From contig JACKAO010000001.1 in assembly GCA_020635035.1 (NCBI GenBank), forward strand, positions 434,001 to 498,000: a stretch of DNA of 64,000 nt, in the 5' to 3' direction. Positions 26,975 through 35,246 of this stretch are shown one piece after another. The stretch is from Calditrichia bacterium. GTDB taxonomy: Bacteria > Calditrichota > Calditrichia > Calditrichales > J004. Both the position numbers and the translations under genes were made by a program. Below the pieces are notes generated by a model that did not search any database, was not told the origin of the DNA, and saw only the letters and a list, made by a program, of their open reading frames with translations. The stretch's first letter is position 1. Every line of letters starts with the position of its first letter.

Positions 26975-27711
26975 CGATCCAACCTGAAATTTTCACCCAA
27001 ATATAATTTCCTTACCTGTTCGTCAGAAGCGAGAATGTCCGCGGTTCCTTCTTTTAATATCTTGCCTTCAAAAAGAAGATATGCCCGATCTGTAATTGAT
27101 AATGTTTCATGGACATTGTGATCGGTTATCAGAACTCCTATCCCCCTGTCTTTTAGGCTATAGACAATCTTTTGTATATCTTCAACAGCTATGGGATCTA
27201 CGCCGGCAAAAGGTTCATCAAGGAGTATAAATCTTGGATCTGTTACAAGGGTTCGTGCAATTTCAGTACGTCGTCTTTCACCGCCAGAAAGATTATAACC
27301 CAAACTATCAGCAATATGTGTAATATTTAACTCAGAGAGCAACTGATCGCATTTGGACTTTTGTTCCTTTTTGGGTGTTCCTATCATTTGCATAATTGAA
27401 GTAAGATTTTCCCTGACAGTAAGTTTTCTGAAGATAGATGCTTCTTGTGGCAGATAAGCAATGCCATAACGTGCTCTCTTAAACATTGGCAGCTTTGTAA
27501 TTACTACATCACTAAACAATACTCTTCCAGAATTTGGTCGTATCATCCCTGTAATTATGTAAAATGTTGTCGTTTTTCCCGCACCATTAGGACCGAGCAA
27601 TCCTACAATTTCACCCTGATTTACATTCAATGAAACTGAATTTACAACAGTTCTTTTGCCATAAACTTTGATTAAATTTTCACCTGTAAGAACAGCGGTA
27701 TTATTCTCCAA
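26971..27711 (-). CDS. lptB: LPS export ABC transporter ATPase LptB
   Basis: The 246-residue ABC ATPase has Walker A GPNGAGKTTTFYIITG, Q-loop YLPQEASIFRKLTV, signature LSGGERRRTEIARTL, Walker B FILLDEPFAGVDP and H-loop LITDHNVHETL. The sequence GPNGAGKTTTF and LSGGERRR with the YLPQE motif are hallmarks of LptB, which extracts LPS from the inner membrane with LptF and LptG. I place the start at TTG 27711, with AAAGGAG 9 nt upstream, giving a length close to the 241 residues of E. coli LptB. An ATG at 27765 would overlap the upstream gene by 65 bp. It is the last gene of the kds-lpt operon. Confidence 0.95.
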   Translation of the reverse strand: MENNTAVLTGENLIKVYGKRTVVNSVSLNVNQGEIVGLLGPNGAGKTTTFYIITGMIRPNSGRVLFSDVVITKLPMFKRARYGIAYLPQEASIFRKLTVRENLTSIMQMIGTPKKEQKSKCDQLLSELNITHIADSLGYNLSGGERRRTEIARTLVTDPRFILLDEPFAGVDPIAVEDIQKIVYSLKDRGIGVLITDHNVHETLSITDRAYLLFEGKILKEGTADILASDEQVRKLYLGENFRLDR

Positions 27712-28783
27712 AGGTTTTTGCTCCTTTATATGATTCAGGAAAATATGTTCCTTCTGCACCTCCAATGATTTCTATTGAATCAAGTTCTCCTGCCTTGAAG
27801 TAAACATAAATACTGTCGGATGTAGAATGATTAATTCCCTTTTCTGATTCTTCTGTAAGATAATATGTACTGCTGGCATTTTTCCTGGCAATAATAAGTT
27901 TTGGTTTTTCATCTTCCATCAGCAATTCTATTGTCCGGCCTTTTAAAATATTATATTCATTTTTTAAAGAATCATTAAGTGTTTTTGCGAATGCATTTTC
28001 ATAAATGTTAATATTTTTAATTTCAGTTGAATCAAATTCTGCTTTAATCTGATTACCAGTCAACTCACTGTTATCTACCCAAACAATTGGTTTTCCTCTT
28101 AACCAGGCTATTTCTGATTTTAAATAATACCACGCCGTATCAGAATATGCCTTAAAATTTCCTTTTGTTATTCTTACGCTATCTGTTGCTATAACATATT
28201 TTAATGTGTCAGAAAAATACTCCAACTTTAAAGCTCTTACCTCGAAGCTGTCTTTAGTAGTTGAATCCAATTGGATAAAATGTGAGTTTCCTGTCACCCG
28301 AAAATAATTATCATTGTTATTAAAGTAAGCTTTATCTCCTAAAATTATGGCATTATCTGACTTGCTCCAAAGATAGACATCTGTTGTTGCTGATGCTTCT
28401 TCTGTCTTAAGATTGTAAATAAGTCTCTGTGAAAATAATGAATCATTTTTACCACTCGCTTTCACATTCCAGAAACATTCTGCAAGATCTTCTTCTGGGT
28501 AGTAATCAATTTTCTTGGCAAATAATTTTCTAACACCATTGTCAATATATACATCGCCCATTAATTCTATCTTATCGCGTGATTCATAATAGAAAGCACT
28601 GTCACAATACATATTGATAGTATCTTTTAAAACATGAACAGATCCTTTAAGGATACGCAGTTGTTCATCATTTACTTTTCTTCCCAGATTAAGATCAGCA
28701 TGAATAATACGGATTTTCGACTCGGATTGTGCAAAAAGAATTATTGCAAAAAAAAATGAAAATACAGCAAGGATGCTTCGCAT
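27701..28783 (-). CDS. LptA/OstA-like LPS transport protein
   Basis: The 360-residue exported protein has a signal peptide (AVFSFFFAIILFAQS) and a repeating beta pattern of the OstA/LptA type: INMYCDSAFYYESRDKIELMGDV, LFAKKIDYYPEEDLAECFWN, later FKAYSDTAWYYLKSEIAWLRG. Such repeats form the beta-jellyroll that carries LPS across the periplasm. It is longer than E. coli LptA (185 residues), as usual for the FCB group, where the protein resembles the OstA-like N-terminal region of LptD. It begins immediately after the lptC stop codon (TAAATG) and precedes lptB. The family call is good; whether it works as LptA alone is inferred. Confidence 0.8.
   Translation of the reverse strand: MRSILAVFSFFFAIILFAQSESKIRIIHADLNLGRKVNDEQLRILKGSVHVLKDTINMYCDSAFYYESRDKIELMGDVYIDNGVRKLFAKKIDYYPEEDLAECFWNVKASGKNDSLFSQRLIYNLKTEEASATTDVYLWSKSDNAIILGDKAYFNNNDNYFRVTGNSHFIQLDSTTKDSFEVRALKLEYFSDTLKYVIATDSVRITKGNFKAYSDTAWYYLKSEIAWLRGKPIVWVDNSELTGNQIKAEFDSTEIKNINIYENAFAKTLNDSLKNEYNILKGRTIELLMEDEKPKLIIARKNASSTYYLTEESEKGINHSTSDSIYVYFKAGELDSIEIIGGAEGTYFPESYKGAKTFGE
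27721..27727 (-). promoter_or_regulatory. Ribosome site that fixes the lptB start
   Basis: AAAGGAG on the minus strand lies 9 nt before TTG 27711 and inside the end of the upstream lptA-like gene. It supports the TTG start and translational coupling between the two genes. Confidence 0.7.
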
Positions 28784-29323
28784 TTAAGATTTCTTTCTGA
28801 GCAAATTACTTCCGGTACCACGGGAATTTGTAATCTCATAGTTTTCCAGTCCGGGGTCTGAAATAAAACTATCACCATATAATGTATCAGTCTCAGATAT
28901 TATTGTGACCGGTATCTCAGAAATTATTTTTTGACGTTCATTATCCCATCTTAATGTATCTGTATATAAAGTCATACCGCTATCCGAGACAACAACAACG
29001 TTGCCGTAGGCAATCATATCTTGCTTTACATCGTGTACTCTTCCGCCTTCGGATGTTAGTACAGAAGTGTGTCTGCCTTGCGCATTATAAAAATCTACTT
29101 TTAATCCATCAGAAATTAGTGTGAGATTTTTTGAAGAATATTTTTTAAGATGACTGGCGACCACTACTCCCATTTTATTTCCCTGATTGGTAATGGTTAG
29201 TACCGTATTCCAGCTTTCCTGATCGGGATAATCCAGTTCTGTTCCGGATTCTACAGATTCGGATTCTTTCGTACTGCAGGCGAAAATGAAGAATAGTAAT
29301 AAAAGGATGATTAGTTCTTTCAT
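28784..29323 (-). CDS. lptC: LptC-like lipoprotein
   Basis: The 179-residue protein carries a lipoprotein signal with lipobox FIFACSTK (Cys16). The rest is a beta-jellyroll of the LptC type, with paired motifs VVASHLKKYSSKNLTLISDGLKVDFYN and later LYTDTLRWDNERQKIISEIPVTIISE, and ends GDSFISDPGLENYEI. LptC receives LPS from LptBFG. E. coli LptC is anchored by a membrane helix, while FCB homologues are commonly lipoproteins, as here. Its ATG overlaps the kdsD stop by 4 bp, which ties LPS export to Kdo synthesis. Confidence 0.85.
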   Translation of the reverse strand: MKELIILLLLFFIFACSTKESESVESGTELDYPDQESWNTVLTITNQGNKMGVVVASHLKKYSSKNLTLISDGLKVDFYNAQGRHTSVLTSEGGRVHDVKQDMIAYGNVVVVSDSGMTLYTDTLRWDNERQKIISEIPVTIISETDTLYGDSFISDPGLENYEITNSRGTGSNLLRKKS

Positions 29324-30282
29324 GCCGAAATTCCCTGTTGCATCAGATCATGCAGATGAATTACACCTACAAGTTTATTGTTTTTACTAACAACCGGCAT
29401 CGCAATTACCCGATGTTTTTCCATTTCTTTATAGGCTATGGCTGCTAATGCATCATGTTGAATAATTTTTGGTGCTGTATTCATTACATTAACAACATCA
29501 ATATTCATAAAGTTATCATTGGATTCGATTAATCTGTTTAAGTCTCCTGTTGTTAAAACTCCCTGGAGAATCATTTCCCGGTTTACTATCGGGCATATAC
29601 CTCTTTTATGTGCCATCTCTATTACAGCTTTTCTCATTTTATCTTCAGGATAACAGAATGGCAGCTTCGTATCAGTTTCCATTAAATCCGATACACGCAT
29701 TAATAGTTTTTTACCAAGACTACCGCCGGGGTGTAATAATGCGAAATCATTTGCTGAAAAACCACGTGCCTCAAGCAAAGCAACAGCAAGTGCATCACCA
29801 ATTACCAGAGTAACAGTCGTACTGGCTGTTGGGGCCAGATCATGCGGACAAGCTTCTTCTTTAACGCTAATATCAAGAGAAACAAAGGCATTCTTCGCCA
29901 AAGTTGAGTCAGGATTACCTGTCATTACAATTATCGGGACATCAAGCCGTTTTAATGCAGGCAGTATATGCAGAAGCTCTTCAGTTTCACCGCTTTTAGA
30001 AATGGCAATAACAACATCGTTTTTATGCACCATGCCAATATCGCCATGCAATCCTTCTGCAGGATGCAGGAAATAGGATGTGGTGCCGGTGCTGGCAAAA
30101 GTAGAAACAATTTTTTTTGCAATAGCTCCTGATTTACCCATTCCGGTGACAATTACCCGTCCGTTACTTTGCAGAATTGTATTTACAGCGGTTTCAAAAT
30201 TTGAGCCTATACGGTTTTCAAGTTCAAACAACGCTTCACGCTCAATGCGGATTACGCGTCTGGCTGATTCAAGAATTGGCAC
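29320..30282 (-). CDS. kdsD: Arabinose-5-phosphate isomerase (KdsD/KpsF)
   Basis: The 320-residue enzyme converts ribulose 5-phosphate into arabinose 5-phosphate, the first step of Kdo synthesis. It has an SIS domain (VIVTGMGKSGAIAKKIVSTFASTGT, then HGDIGMVHKNDVVIAISKSGET and DLAPTASTTVTLVIGDALAV) and the typical linker SANDFALLHPGGSLGKKL. Two CBS domains follow at about residues 210-315. It starts at GTG behind AAAGG. Length and motifs are standard. It is split from kdsC by three envelope-protein genes but clearly belongs to the same transcription unit. Confidence 0.95.
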   Translation of the reverse strand: MPILESARRVIRIEREALFELENRIGSNFETAVNTILQSNGRVIVTGMGKSGAIAKKIVSTFASTGTTSYFLHPAEGLHGDIGMVHKNDVVIAISKSGETEELLHILPALKRLDVPIIVMTGNPDSTLAKNAFVSLDISVKEEACPHDLAPTASTTVTLVIGDALAVALLEARGFSANDFALLHPGGSLGKKLLMRVSDLMETDTKLPFCYPEDKMRKAVIEMAHKRGICPIVNREMILQGVLTTGDLNRLIESNDNFMNIDVVNVMNTAPKIIQHDALAAIAYKEMEKHRVIAMPVVSKNNKLVGVIHLHDLMQQGISA

Positions 30283-30284
30283 GA

Positions 30285-30956
30285 TTATAAACCTTTCTTT
30301 GGCAGAATACCTTCAACATAAACTGAAACAGATTCAGAATTCCGGTTATCCGGTTGCCCAAATACTTCAGCTATGACTTTTAAGGATGTCTGCCCTATCA
30401 TGGAAGCGTTTGTAGTAACACTAAAATTGTATAAATTATCTGGTGAAAAATCTTTTTGTTCAACCAGGCTATCATTTACAAATAACTCCACTTTACTTAA
30501 ATCATTGTCATGATATGCTTCTGCCTGGATACTTATTGTCTGGCCAAGCACGTAATACTCGCCCGATTTTGGGTTTAATATATTGACAATTGCCTTTTGT
30601 GCACTGATAACATTAATGGTTTTAGTGATTGATTTATTCTTCTTCTCGTTAGAAACGGATGCTTTGACTTCATAGGTTCCGCCTTGCAGTGGTGCAATCC
30701 AATAAGCAGTATCCTGATCCGCCGGTTCAATAAATTTACCACCTGATTTTTGCCATGAATAAGTCAGTAACCCTTCTTCAGGATTACTGGCCACAACCCA
30801 TACAAGAACTGTATCACCGGGATTTGCAGTATTTACTGAGCTGTTAATGGACTCAATTTCCGGTGCTTTATAGTCATCAGGATTGATAATATCATCCACT
30901 TTATTACAAGCGGACAATACAACCAAAATCAGAAAAATCAATAAAATGATCTTCAT
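30285..30956 (-). CDS. Lipoprotein with PKD/Ig-like domains
   Basis: The 223-residue protein has a lipoprotein signal (IILLIFLILVVLSACNK). Two beta-sandwich modules follow. One is PKD-like (NPGDTVLVWVVASNPEEGLLTYSWQKSGG with DQDTAYWIAP), and a second Ig-like domain carries LNPKSGEYYVLGQTISIQAEA and LSKVELFVNDSLVEQKDF. No enzymatic residues are seen, so it is probably a structural or binding lipoprotein at the outer membrane. The ATG at 30956 overlaps the upstream stop in ATGA, which decides the start. It ends a block of three envelope genes (CsgG-like, thioredoxin-fold lipoprotein, this one) between kdsC and kdsD. Confidence 0.7.
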   Translation of the reverse strand: MKIILLIFLILVVLSACNKVDDIINPDDYKAPEIESINSSVNTANPGDTVLVWVVASNPEEGLLTYSWQKSGGKFIEPADQDTAYWIAPLQGGTYEVKASVSNEKKNKSITKTINVISAQKAIVNILNPKSGEYYVLGQTISIQAEAYHDNDLSKVELFVNDSLVEQKDFSPDNLYNFSVTTNASMIGQTSLKVIAEVFGQPDNRNSESVSVYVEGILPKKGL

Positions 30957-31753
30957 ATTTCTTTTTCCAGAACGCACAGCACTGAGCTTGCGGTTTGATC
31001 TAAAAGAATTAATACAACACGATCTGTCTGTTTCCCGGTAGAATCTATCTCAATTTTGTCTTCTTTAAATTTACCTGCGGAAATTTGTGATATAATAATG
31101 GGTAATTCGATGATATTAACGGTATTTGCTCCGGTTTCTCCGCTATTATAGGTTGTCAAAATTCTTAAGCGCATTTCATCAGAAGTTTGATTTCCTAAAC
31201 GGGCTATCCTGTAGGTGATATTTATATTATTGCCCTGGTTAACAATATCTGCTTCAAGTGTGTAATCAGCCATCTTATCAAGGATATTACCTGCAAATAC
31301 CTTTGCCCGGTTAACAACATTTTGTGCGCTTGAAGCGCCCTGTACCCTGTTCAATGCACCATTAATAAAAATATCGGGTACTCCCTTAACACGTTCTTCT
31401 TCTTTTTCCTGGGCATCAATATATGTATCATAAACAGATGCGGAATTATTTAACGACAAGGGATCAAGATACACAGGATTAGTTGTATTCCAATGGTATT
31501 CACAAACAATGATTCGGTCTTTATATATATTTTTTAACTCTTCCAGCGCATTTAAAGCTTCTTTATTGTAGGTAATTTGCGCCGGTATATTACTGCTGGT
31601 ATTAATAAATGCTTCAACAAGAATGGTATTTTCCCTCGTACTGGAAGGATTTCCCGGATCAAGAAGGTTATCCCTGTCAATTTCTGAACAGGCAATACAA
31701 CTTAGCAGAATTAAGCTAAAAATTAATCTGAACATTAAAGACAATTTCATCAT
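30953..31753 (-). CDS. Omp28-like thioredoxin-fold lipoprotein lacking the CxxC motif
   Basis: The 266-residue lipoprotein has lipobox SCIACSE. The part after residue 40 resembles the Omp28/thioredoxin-like fold: strand ILVEAFINTSSNIPA, helix LNALEELKNIYKDRIIVCEYH, and the cis-Pro loop VKGVPDIFING. In redox members the first loop has CxxC; here it reads TSSNIP, so thiol chemistry is absent. A beta-rich C-terminal half follows (ADIVNQGNNINITYRI and VLILLDQTASSVLCVLE). Omp28-type proteins are outer-membrane or secreted lipoproteins of FCB bacteria with unknown function. The gene overlaps the CsgG-like gene by 38 bp and the next lipoprotein by 4 bp, so the three are tightly coupled. Confidence 0.65.
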   Translation of the reverse strand: MMKLSLMFRLIFSLILLSCIACSEIDRDNLLDPGNPSSTRENTILVEAFINTSSNIPAQITYNKEALNALEELKNIYKDRIIVCEYHWNTTNPVYLDPLSLNNSASVYDTYIDAQEKEEERVKGVPDIFINGALNRVQGASSAQNVVNRAKVFAGNILDKMADYTLEADIVNQGNNINITYRIARLGNQTSDEMRLRILTTYNSGETGANTVNIIELPIIISQISAGKFKEDKIEIDSTGKQTDRVVLILLDQTASSVLCVLEKEI

Positions 31754-32552
31754 TTCTGGTTAACTTTATTGAATTATTTAATAGTACATTTGCCGAACGT
31801 CCGCTGCTAATTTCATTCTCAACGGAACCATCTATCAGATCTATTATTGTAACAATTAATGCAGCGCCGCCTAATATTGCAAAAGTGCTGTAAAGATTCC
31901 TGGAATCATTTGCTTTGTCATAAAATTTTTCAAAGTCTTTTAATTCGGTTGCAGAATCATACTTTTCGAGATTGCTTTTGTAATTTGTATTTGTAATAAA
32001 TGCTGCGGTTCCAAATAAAATCGTAGCGCCGCTCCAGTACCATAGTGAATTTGAAGTAAATGTTTCTTTGTTCTTGTACGCACCTTTTCCGGTAAGCCTG
32101 AAAATAAGGTTATTTGCCAGCATTTCGATCATATCATCCAGATAATCCCGATCAGCTGAACGAACTATTTCAGTTTGTATCTGGCCTGTTTTTACACGGA
32201 TCAAATCAGCGCTTATCACATATTCACCAGCCTGTCTGTCAACATTACCGGAAAGGATGAATTCTGCGCCGGCAAGTTTTCCAATTTCCTGAATGGATGT
32301 TGAGTCGGTTAAACCGGATAAACTTAAAGCTTGTTCTTCCAGAACCTTGTCCAGCCTGCTTCTATCCAGTACAGTAATTTCATTAATGGATGAAAGGTTT
32401 GCGCGCAGTAAGTCGGGAACACTTCGCTCCCAACCATCAAGAAAAAGTATATCCGTTTGATTGTTGAAATCAGATACAGCCACTCTTATCTGAGCAGAAA
32501 GCGTGCAGACAAAGAAGGTTAAAAACAGAAGAATCAAAATAACTTTTTTCAT
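31716..32552 (-). CDS. CsgG-like periplasmic/outer-membrane assembly protein
   Basis: The 278-residue protein has a signal peptide (VILILLFLTFFVCTLSAQ) and no lipid-attachment Cys. The mature part has the CsgG/FlgT-like core: VAVSDFNNQTDILFLDGWERSVPDLL, VLDRSRLDKVLEEQALSLSG, LAGAEFILSGNVDRQAGEY and IRVKTGQIQTEI. Two hydrophobic stretches (LWYWSGATILFGTAAFI and TFAILGGAALIVTIIDLI) follow. CsgG family members build secretion pores or help lipoprotein function. The ATG at 32552 is used; a TTG three codons upstream overlaps the kdsC stop. It lies directly after kdsC and is the first of three envelope genes interrupting the Kdo genes. Confidence 0.65.
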   Translation of the reverse strand: MKKVILILLFLTFFVCTLSAQIRVAVSDFNNQTDILFLDGWERSVPDLLRANLSSINEITVLDRSRLDKVLEEQALSLSGLTDSTSIQEIGKLAGAEFILSGNVDRQAGEYVISADLIRVKTGQIQTEIVRSADRDYLDDMIEMLANNLIFRLTGKGAYKNKETFTSNSLWYWSGATILFGTAAFITNTNYKSNLEKYDSATELKDFEKFYDKANDSRNLYSTFAILGGAALIVTIIDLIDGSVENEISSGRSANVLLNNSIKLTRNDEIVFNVQINF

Positions 32553-32553
32553 G

Positions 32554-33069
32554 CTATTCAAAGTATTTTTTTAGCAAGGATTCATATTTTCCCTGCGACT
32601 TTAAAATTAATTCAATCACTTCCCTGATTGCCCCGTTCCCACCTTTTTTCTCTGTAACATAGTGGGCTACACTTTTTAACTCATCCCTGGCATTTGCAAC
32701 TGCTACGGCAAATCCTGCCCTGCGTAAAATCGGGATATCGGGCAGATCGTCACCAATATAACAAATATGTTCGTCCGAAAGACCGAATTGTTTCTTAATT
32801 TCCATGTATGGCGCTGATTTTTCAGGTGTTCCCTGGAAAATTACATCATAATTAAGTTCTTCAGCACGTCGTGCGATTATTTTTGATTCACGTCCGGTTA
32901 TAATCCCAGTAAATAAACCTGCTTTTTTTGCCAGTGTAATTCCCATTCCATCCTGAATATCAAATTCTTTTATTTCATCTCCGGAATTTGTAAATATCAC
33001 TTTGCCATTAGTTAAAACGCCGTCAACATCCATTAACAGCATTTTTATGGCTTCAAGTTGTTTCTTCAC
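32554..33069 (-). CDS. kdsC: Kdo-8-phosphate phosphatase KdsC
   Basis: The 171-residue HAD-family enzyme removes phosphate from Kdo 8-phosphate. Motif I is LLMDVDGVLTNGK, motif II includes GLFTGIITGRESK, and motif III is ICYIGDDLPDIPILRRAG. Absence of a cap domain and the small size are typical for KdsC tetramers. The GTG start follows the kdsA stop codon directly. The later part (VTEKKGGNGAIREVIELIL) matches the KdsC C-terminus that reaches into the neighbouring active site. Confidence 0.95.
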   Translation of the reverse strand: MKKQLEAIKMLLMDVDGVLTNGKVIFTNSGDEIKEFDIQDGMGITLAKKAGLFTGIITGRESKIIARRAEELNYDVIFQGTPEKSAPYMEIKKQFGLSDEHICYIGDDLPDIPILRRAGFAVAVANARDELKSVAHYVTEKKGGNGAIREVIELILKSQGKYESLLKKYFE

Positions 33070-33921
33070 TTAGTACAGGCCTTTGCTGTCATTATGTATA
33101 TGGGGTTTTATAACATTGTCAATTTCAATCAACTGAGTCAATAAATCTTCAAGCCTATTTAAAGGAAGCATGCTGTCTGCATCACACAAGGCACTGTCGC
33201 AATCCGGATGTGTCTCAATAAAAAACCCATCCACCCCGGCAGCAACTGCAGCTCTTGATAAAGAAAAAATAAACTCTTTACTCCATGTGCTTTTATCATT
33301 ACTGCGGACACCATATTTTTTTATAGCGTGAGTTGAATCCATAATCACCGGGTAACCAAGGTCACGCATAATTTTAAGACTGCGGATATCAACAATTAGA
33401 TTGCCGTAACCAAACATCGTTCCGCGTTCTGTTAATATAATCTCATCATTGCCCGCATCTTTAACTTTGTTGATGGATGCTGTTAAGTCACTTCCGGCAA
33501 GAAACTGACCTTTCTTAATATTTACCACTTTACCGGTTTTTGAAACAGCTTGCAGTAAACTGGTTTGCATGGATAAAAACGCCGGGATCTGAATTATATC
33601 AAGAACTTCTGCACAGGCATCAGCATCATGTGCGTTATGGATATCAGAAAGTACAGGGATATTAAATGTATCTTTGACTTTCTGCAAAATCTTCAAACCC
33701 TTGTCTAATCCGGGTCCTTGAAATGCAGATGCAGATGATCTGTTATCTTTAAGATAGGATGATTTAAAAACATAGGGGATTTTAAGTTTTTCTGTAAGCT
33801 TTACAATATATTCAGCTGTTTTAAGTACAATATCTTCAGATTCAATCACACAGGGTCCGGCGATCAGCATTAGGGGGTTGTTATTTCCCACATTGATTGA
33901 ACCGACTTTAACAGTTTTCAT
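33070..33921 (-). CDS. kdsA: Kdo-8-phosphate synthase KdsA
   Basis: The 283-residue enzyme condenses arabinose 5-phosphate with phosphoenolpyruvate. Motifs are LIAGPCVIESED near the N-terminus, FKSSYLKDNRSSASAFQGPG (with N in the KANR-like loop replaced as KDNR), PVLSDIHNAHDA, QIPAFLSMQTSLL, and VDGFFIETHPDCDSALCDAD near the end. The last has Cys residues but metal dependence cannot be judged by eye. The start at ATG 33921 has GGAG 5 nt upstream; a more distal in-frame start would add 21 unrelated residues. It is the first gene of the kds-lpt operon. Confidence 0.96.
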   Translation of the reverse strand: MKTVKVGSINVGNNNPLMLIAGPCVIESEDIVLKTAEYIVKLTEKLKIPYVFKSSYLKDNRSSASAFQGPGLDKGLKILQKVKDTFNIPVLSDIHNAHDADACAEVLDIIQIPAFLSMQTSLLQAVSKTGKVVNIKKGQFLAGSDLTASINKVKDAGNDEIILTERGTMFGYGNLIVDIRSLKIMRDLGYPVIMDSTHAIKKYGVRSNDKSTWSKEFIFSLSRAAVAAGVDGFFIETHPDCDSALCDADSMLPLNRLEDLLTQLIEIDNVIKPHIHNDSKGLY

Positions 33922-33926
33922 TATTA

Positions 33927-33930
33927 CTCC
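33927..33930 (-). promoter_or_regulatory. Ribosome site that fixes the kdsA start
   Basis: GGAG on the minus strand, 5 nt before ATG 33921. It selects this ATG and gives a protein of the normal KdsA length. Confidence 0.65.
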
Positions 33931-34104
33931 AAATCTGATAAAAATCTCAAACTTTAATATACACTTTTTATGAAAAACCCGCAAAAGATAGACCCCGATT
34001 TTAAAGAATGTTTTTGTAAATACTGATGATATGTCGGTGTAAATATTTATGAAATTTTTTAAAATATTTTTGCCAGTAAATGAAAGAATAAGGAAATTCG
34101 CTCT

Positions 34105-34803
34105 ATGGAACTATTTTATGCATCCCCTGAAAATATTGTCTCTAATTTACTTACATTAGACAGCTTTGAGAGTAATCATATAAAGAACACTTTGCGTAAA
34201 AGAGAAGGTGAATTGATTGATGTTACAGATGGCTGCGGAAATCATTACAGCGGCACAATTCTCTCACTTAAGCCACTGGTTTCTGTTTCCTTATTATCAA
34301 AATCATATTTCGAACCAGACCCGGTAAGATTTCATCTTGGAGTGGGATTTATTAAACCCAATCGGCTGGAATTTATTCTTGAAAAAGGTACAGAGATCGG
34401 TATAAACAACTTTTATTTTTTTAAAAGTGAGCATGCAAACTATTTCAGTGATAATATTTTGCGGTTTGAAAAGATTACCCGGCAGGCGATAAAACAATCC
34501 AATCGTTTTTATTTGCCGCAGATACAGGTGTTTAAAAATTTTGATGATTTTATTAAAAGTACGATGGATAATACAAACAAGATAGCCGCCATCGATTCCA
34601 GCTACCCCGGATTAAAATCTGTAATTACTTCAGATGAGAGTAATTTTCTTTTTTGTGCAGGCCCAGAAGGCGGTTTTAGTGAAACTGAAATTCAAAAGCT
34701 CAAGGAGAATCATTTTAAACCAGTTTCATTAGGCAGGCACCGCCTTCGTGCGGAAACAGCAGCCATAGCCGGGATAGCCGGAATTCAATGTATTATTTCT
34801 TAA
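34105..34803 (+). CDS. rsmE: 16S rRNA m3U1498 methyltransferase RsmE
   Basis: The 232-residue SPOUT methyltransferase modifies U1498 of 16S rRNA. It shows the N-terminal PUA-like part (HIKNTLRKREGELIDVTDG), then GVGFIKPNRLEFILEKGTEIGI, the RFEKITRQAIKQSNRFYLP helix, and the SAM-binding trefoil knot with CAGPEGGFSETE and SLGRHRLRAETAAIAGIAG. All are signature RsmE motifs. AAGGA precedes the ATG by 10 nt. It is the only plus-strand gene in this region and its TAA overlaps the pyrI stop in the palindrome TTAA. Confidence 0.95.
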   Translation: MELFYASPENIVSNLLTLDSFESNHIKNTLRKREGELIDVTDGCGNHYSGTILSLKPLVSVSLLSKSYFEPDPVRFHLGVGFIKPNRLEFILEKGTEIGINNFYFFKSEHANYFSDNILRFEKITRQAIKQSNRFYLPQIQVFKNFDDFIKSTMDNTNKIAAIDSSYPGLKSVITSDESNFLFCAGPEGGFSETEIQKLKENHFKPVSLGRHRLRAETAAIAGIAGIQCIIS

Positions 34804-35246
34804 TCAACCTTAAGTTCGTCGATATCAAAAATCCTTTCGCAATAGCTGCAACGCAGACGAACCGGATCTCTTGAAACAGTTGTAAAACAGGTGGTCATGC
34901 TTTCATTATTAGTAATGCATTTTGGATTACCGCATTGGGCTGAACCTTTAATTATATCCGGTATTTCAACAAGCCTTTTATTTACAACCTGGTAATCGCG
35001 TATAATAATAACATTTGCGTTTGGAGCCACAAGCGAGATTGTATTAACTTCTGCAGATGTAAGTTCTCTGCCTTCTATTTTTACAATATCTTTTCTTCCA
35101 AATTTTTTACTGGAAAAATTTATTCCAATAGTGACAATATCGTCGTTTACCGGCTTAATAATGGAAATGACTTTTAAAGCCTTGTTGGCCGGAATGTGAT
35201 CGATAACAGTTCCTTCTTTTATAGGATCAACTTTCAAGTGTTTCAT
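34800..35246 (-). CDS. pyrI: Aspartate carbamoyltransferase regulatory chain PyrI
   Basis: The 148-residue regulatory subunit has the allosteric nucleotide domain (IKEGTVIDHIPANKALKVI) and a C-terminal zinc domain with four Cys in CGNPKCITN and RCSYCERIFD. PyrI binds CTP or ATP and links the catalytic trimers. The ATG overlaps the pyrB stop codon by one base (TAATG), so the two subunits are made together. Length and motifs match enterobacterial and archaeal PyrI. Feedback control by CTP is expected from the family. Confidence 0.96.
   Translation of the reverse strand: MKHLKVDPIKEGTVIDHIPANKALKVISIIKPVNDDIVTIGINFSSKKFGRKDIVKIEGRELTSAEVNTISLVAPNANVIIIRDYQVVNKRLVEIPDIIKGSAQCGNPKCITNNESMTTCFTTVSRDPVRLRCSYCERIFDIDELKVD

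Noticed and set aside
27712..27765. 18-residue N-terminal extension of LptB
   Set aside because: It would overlap the lptA-like gene by 65 bp; AAAGGAG before TTG 27711 gives the family length.
33922..33984. 21-residue N-terminal extension of KdsA
   Set aside because: It has no resemblance to KdsA, and GGAG sits before ATG 33921.
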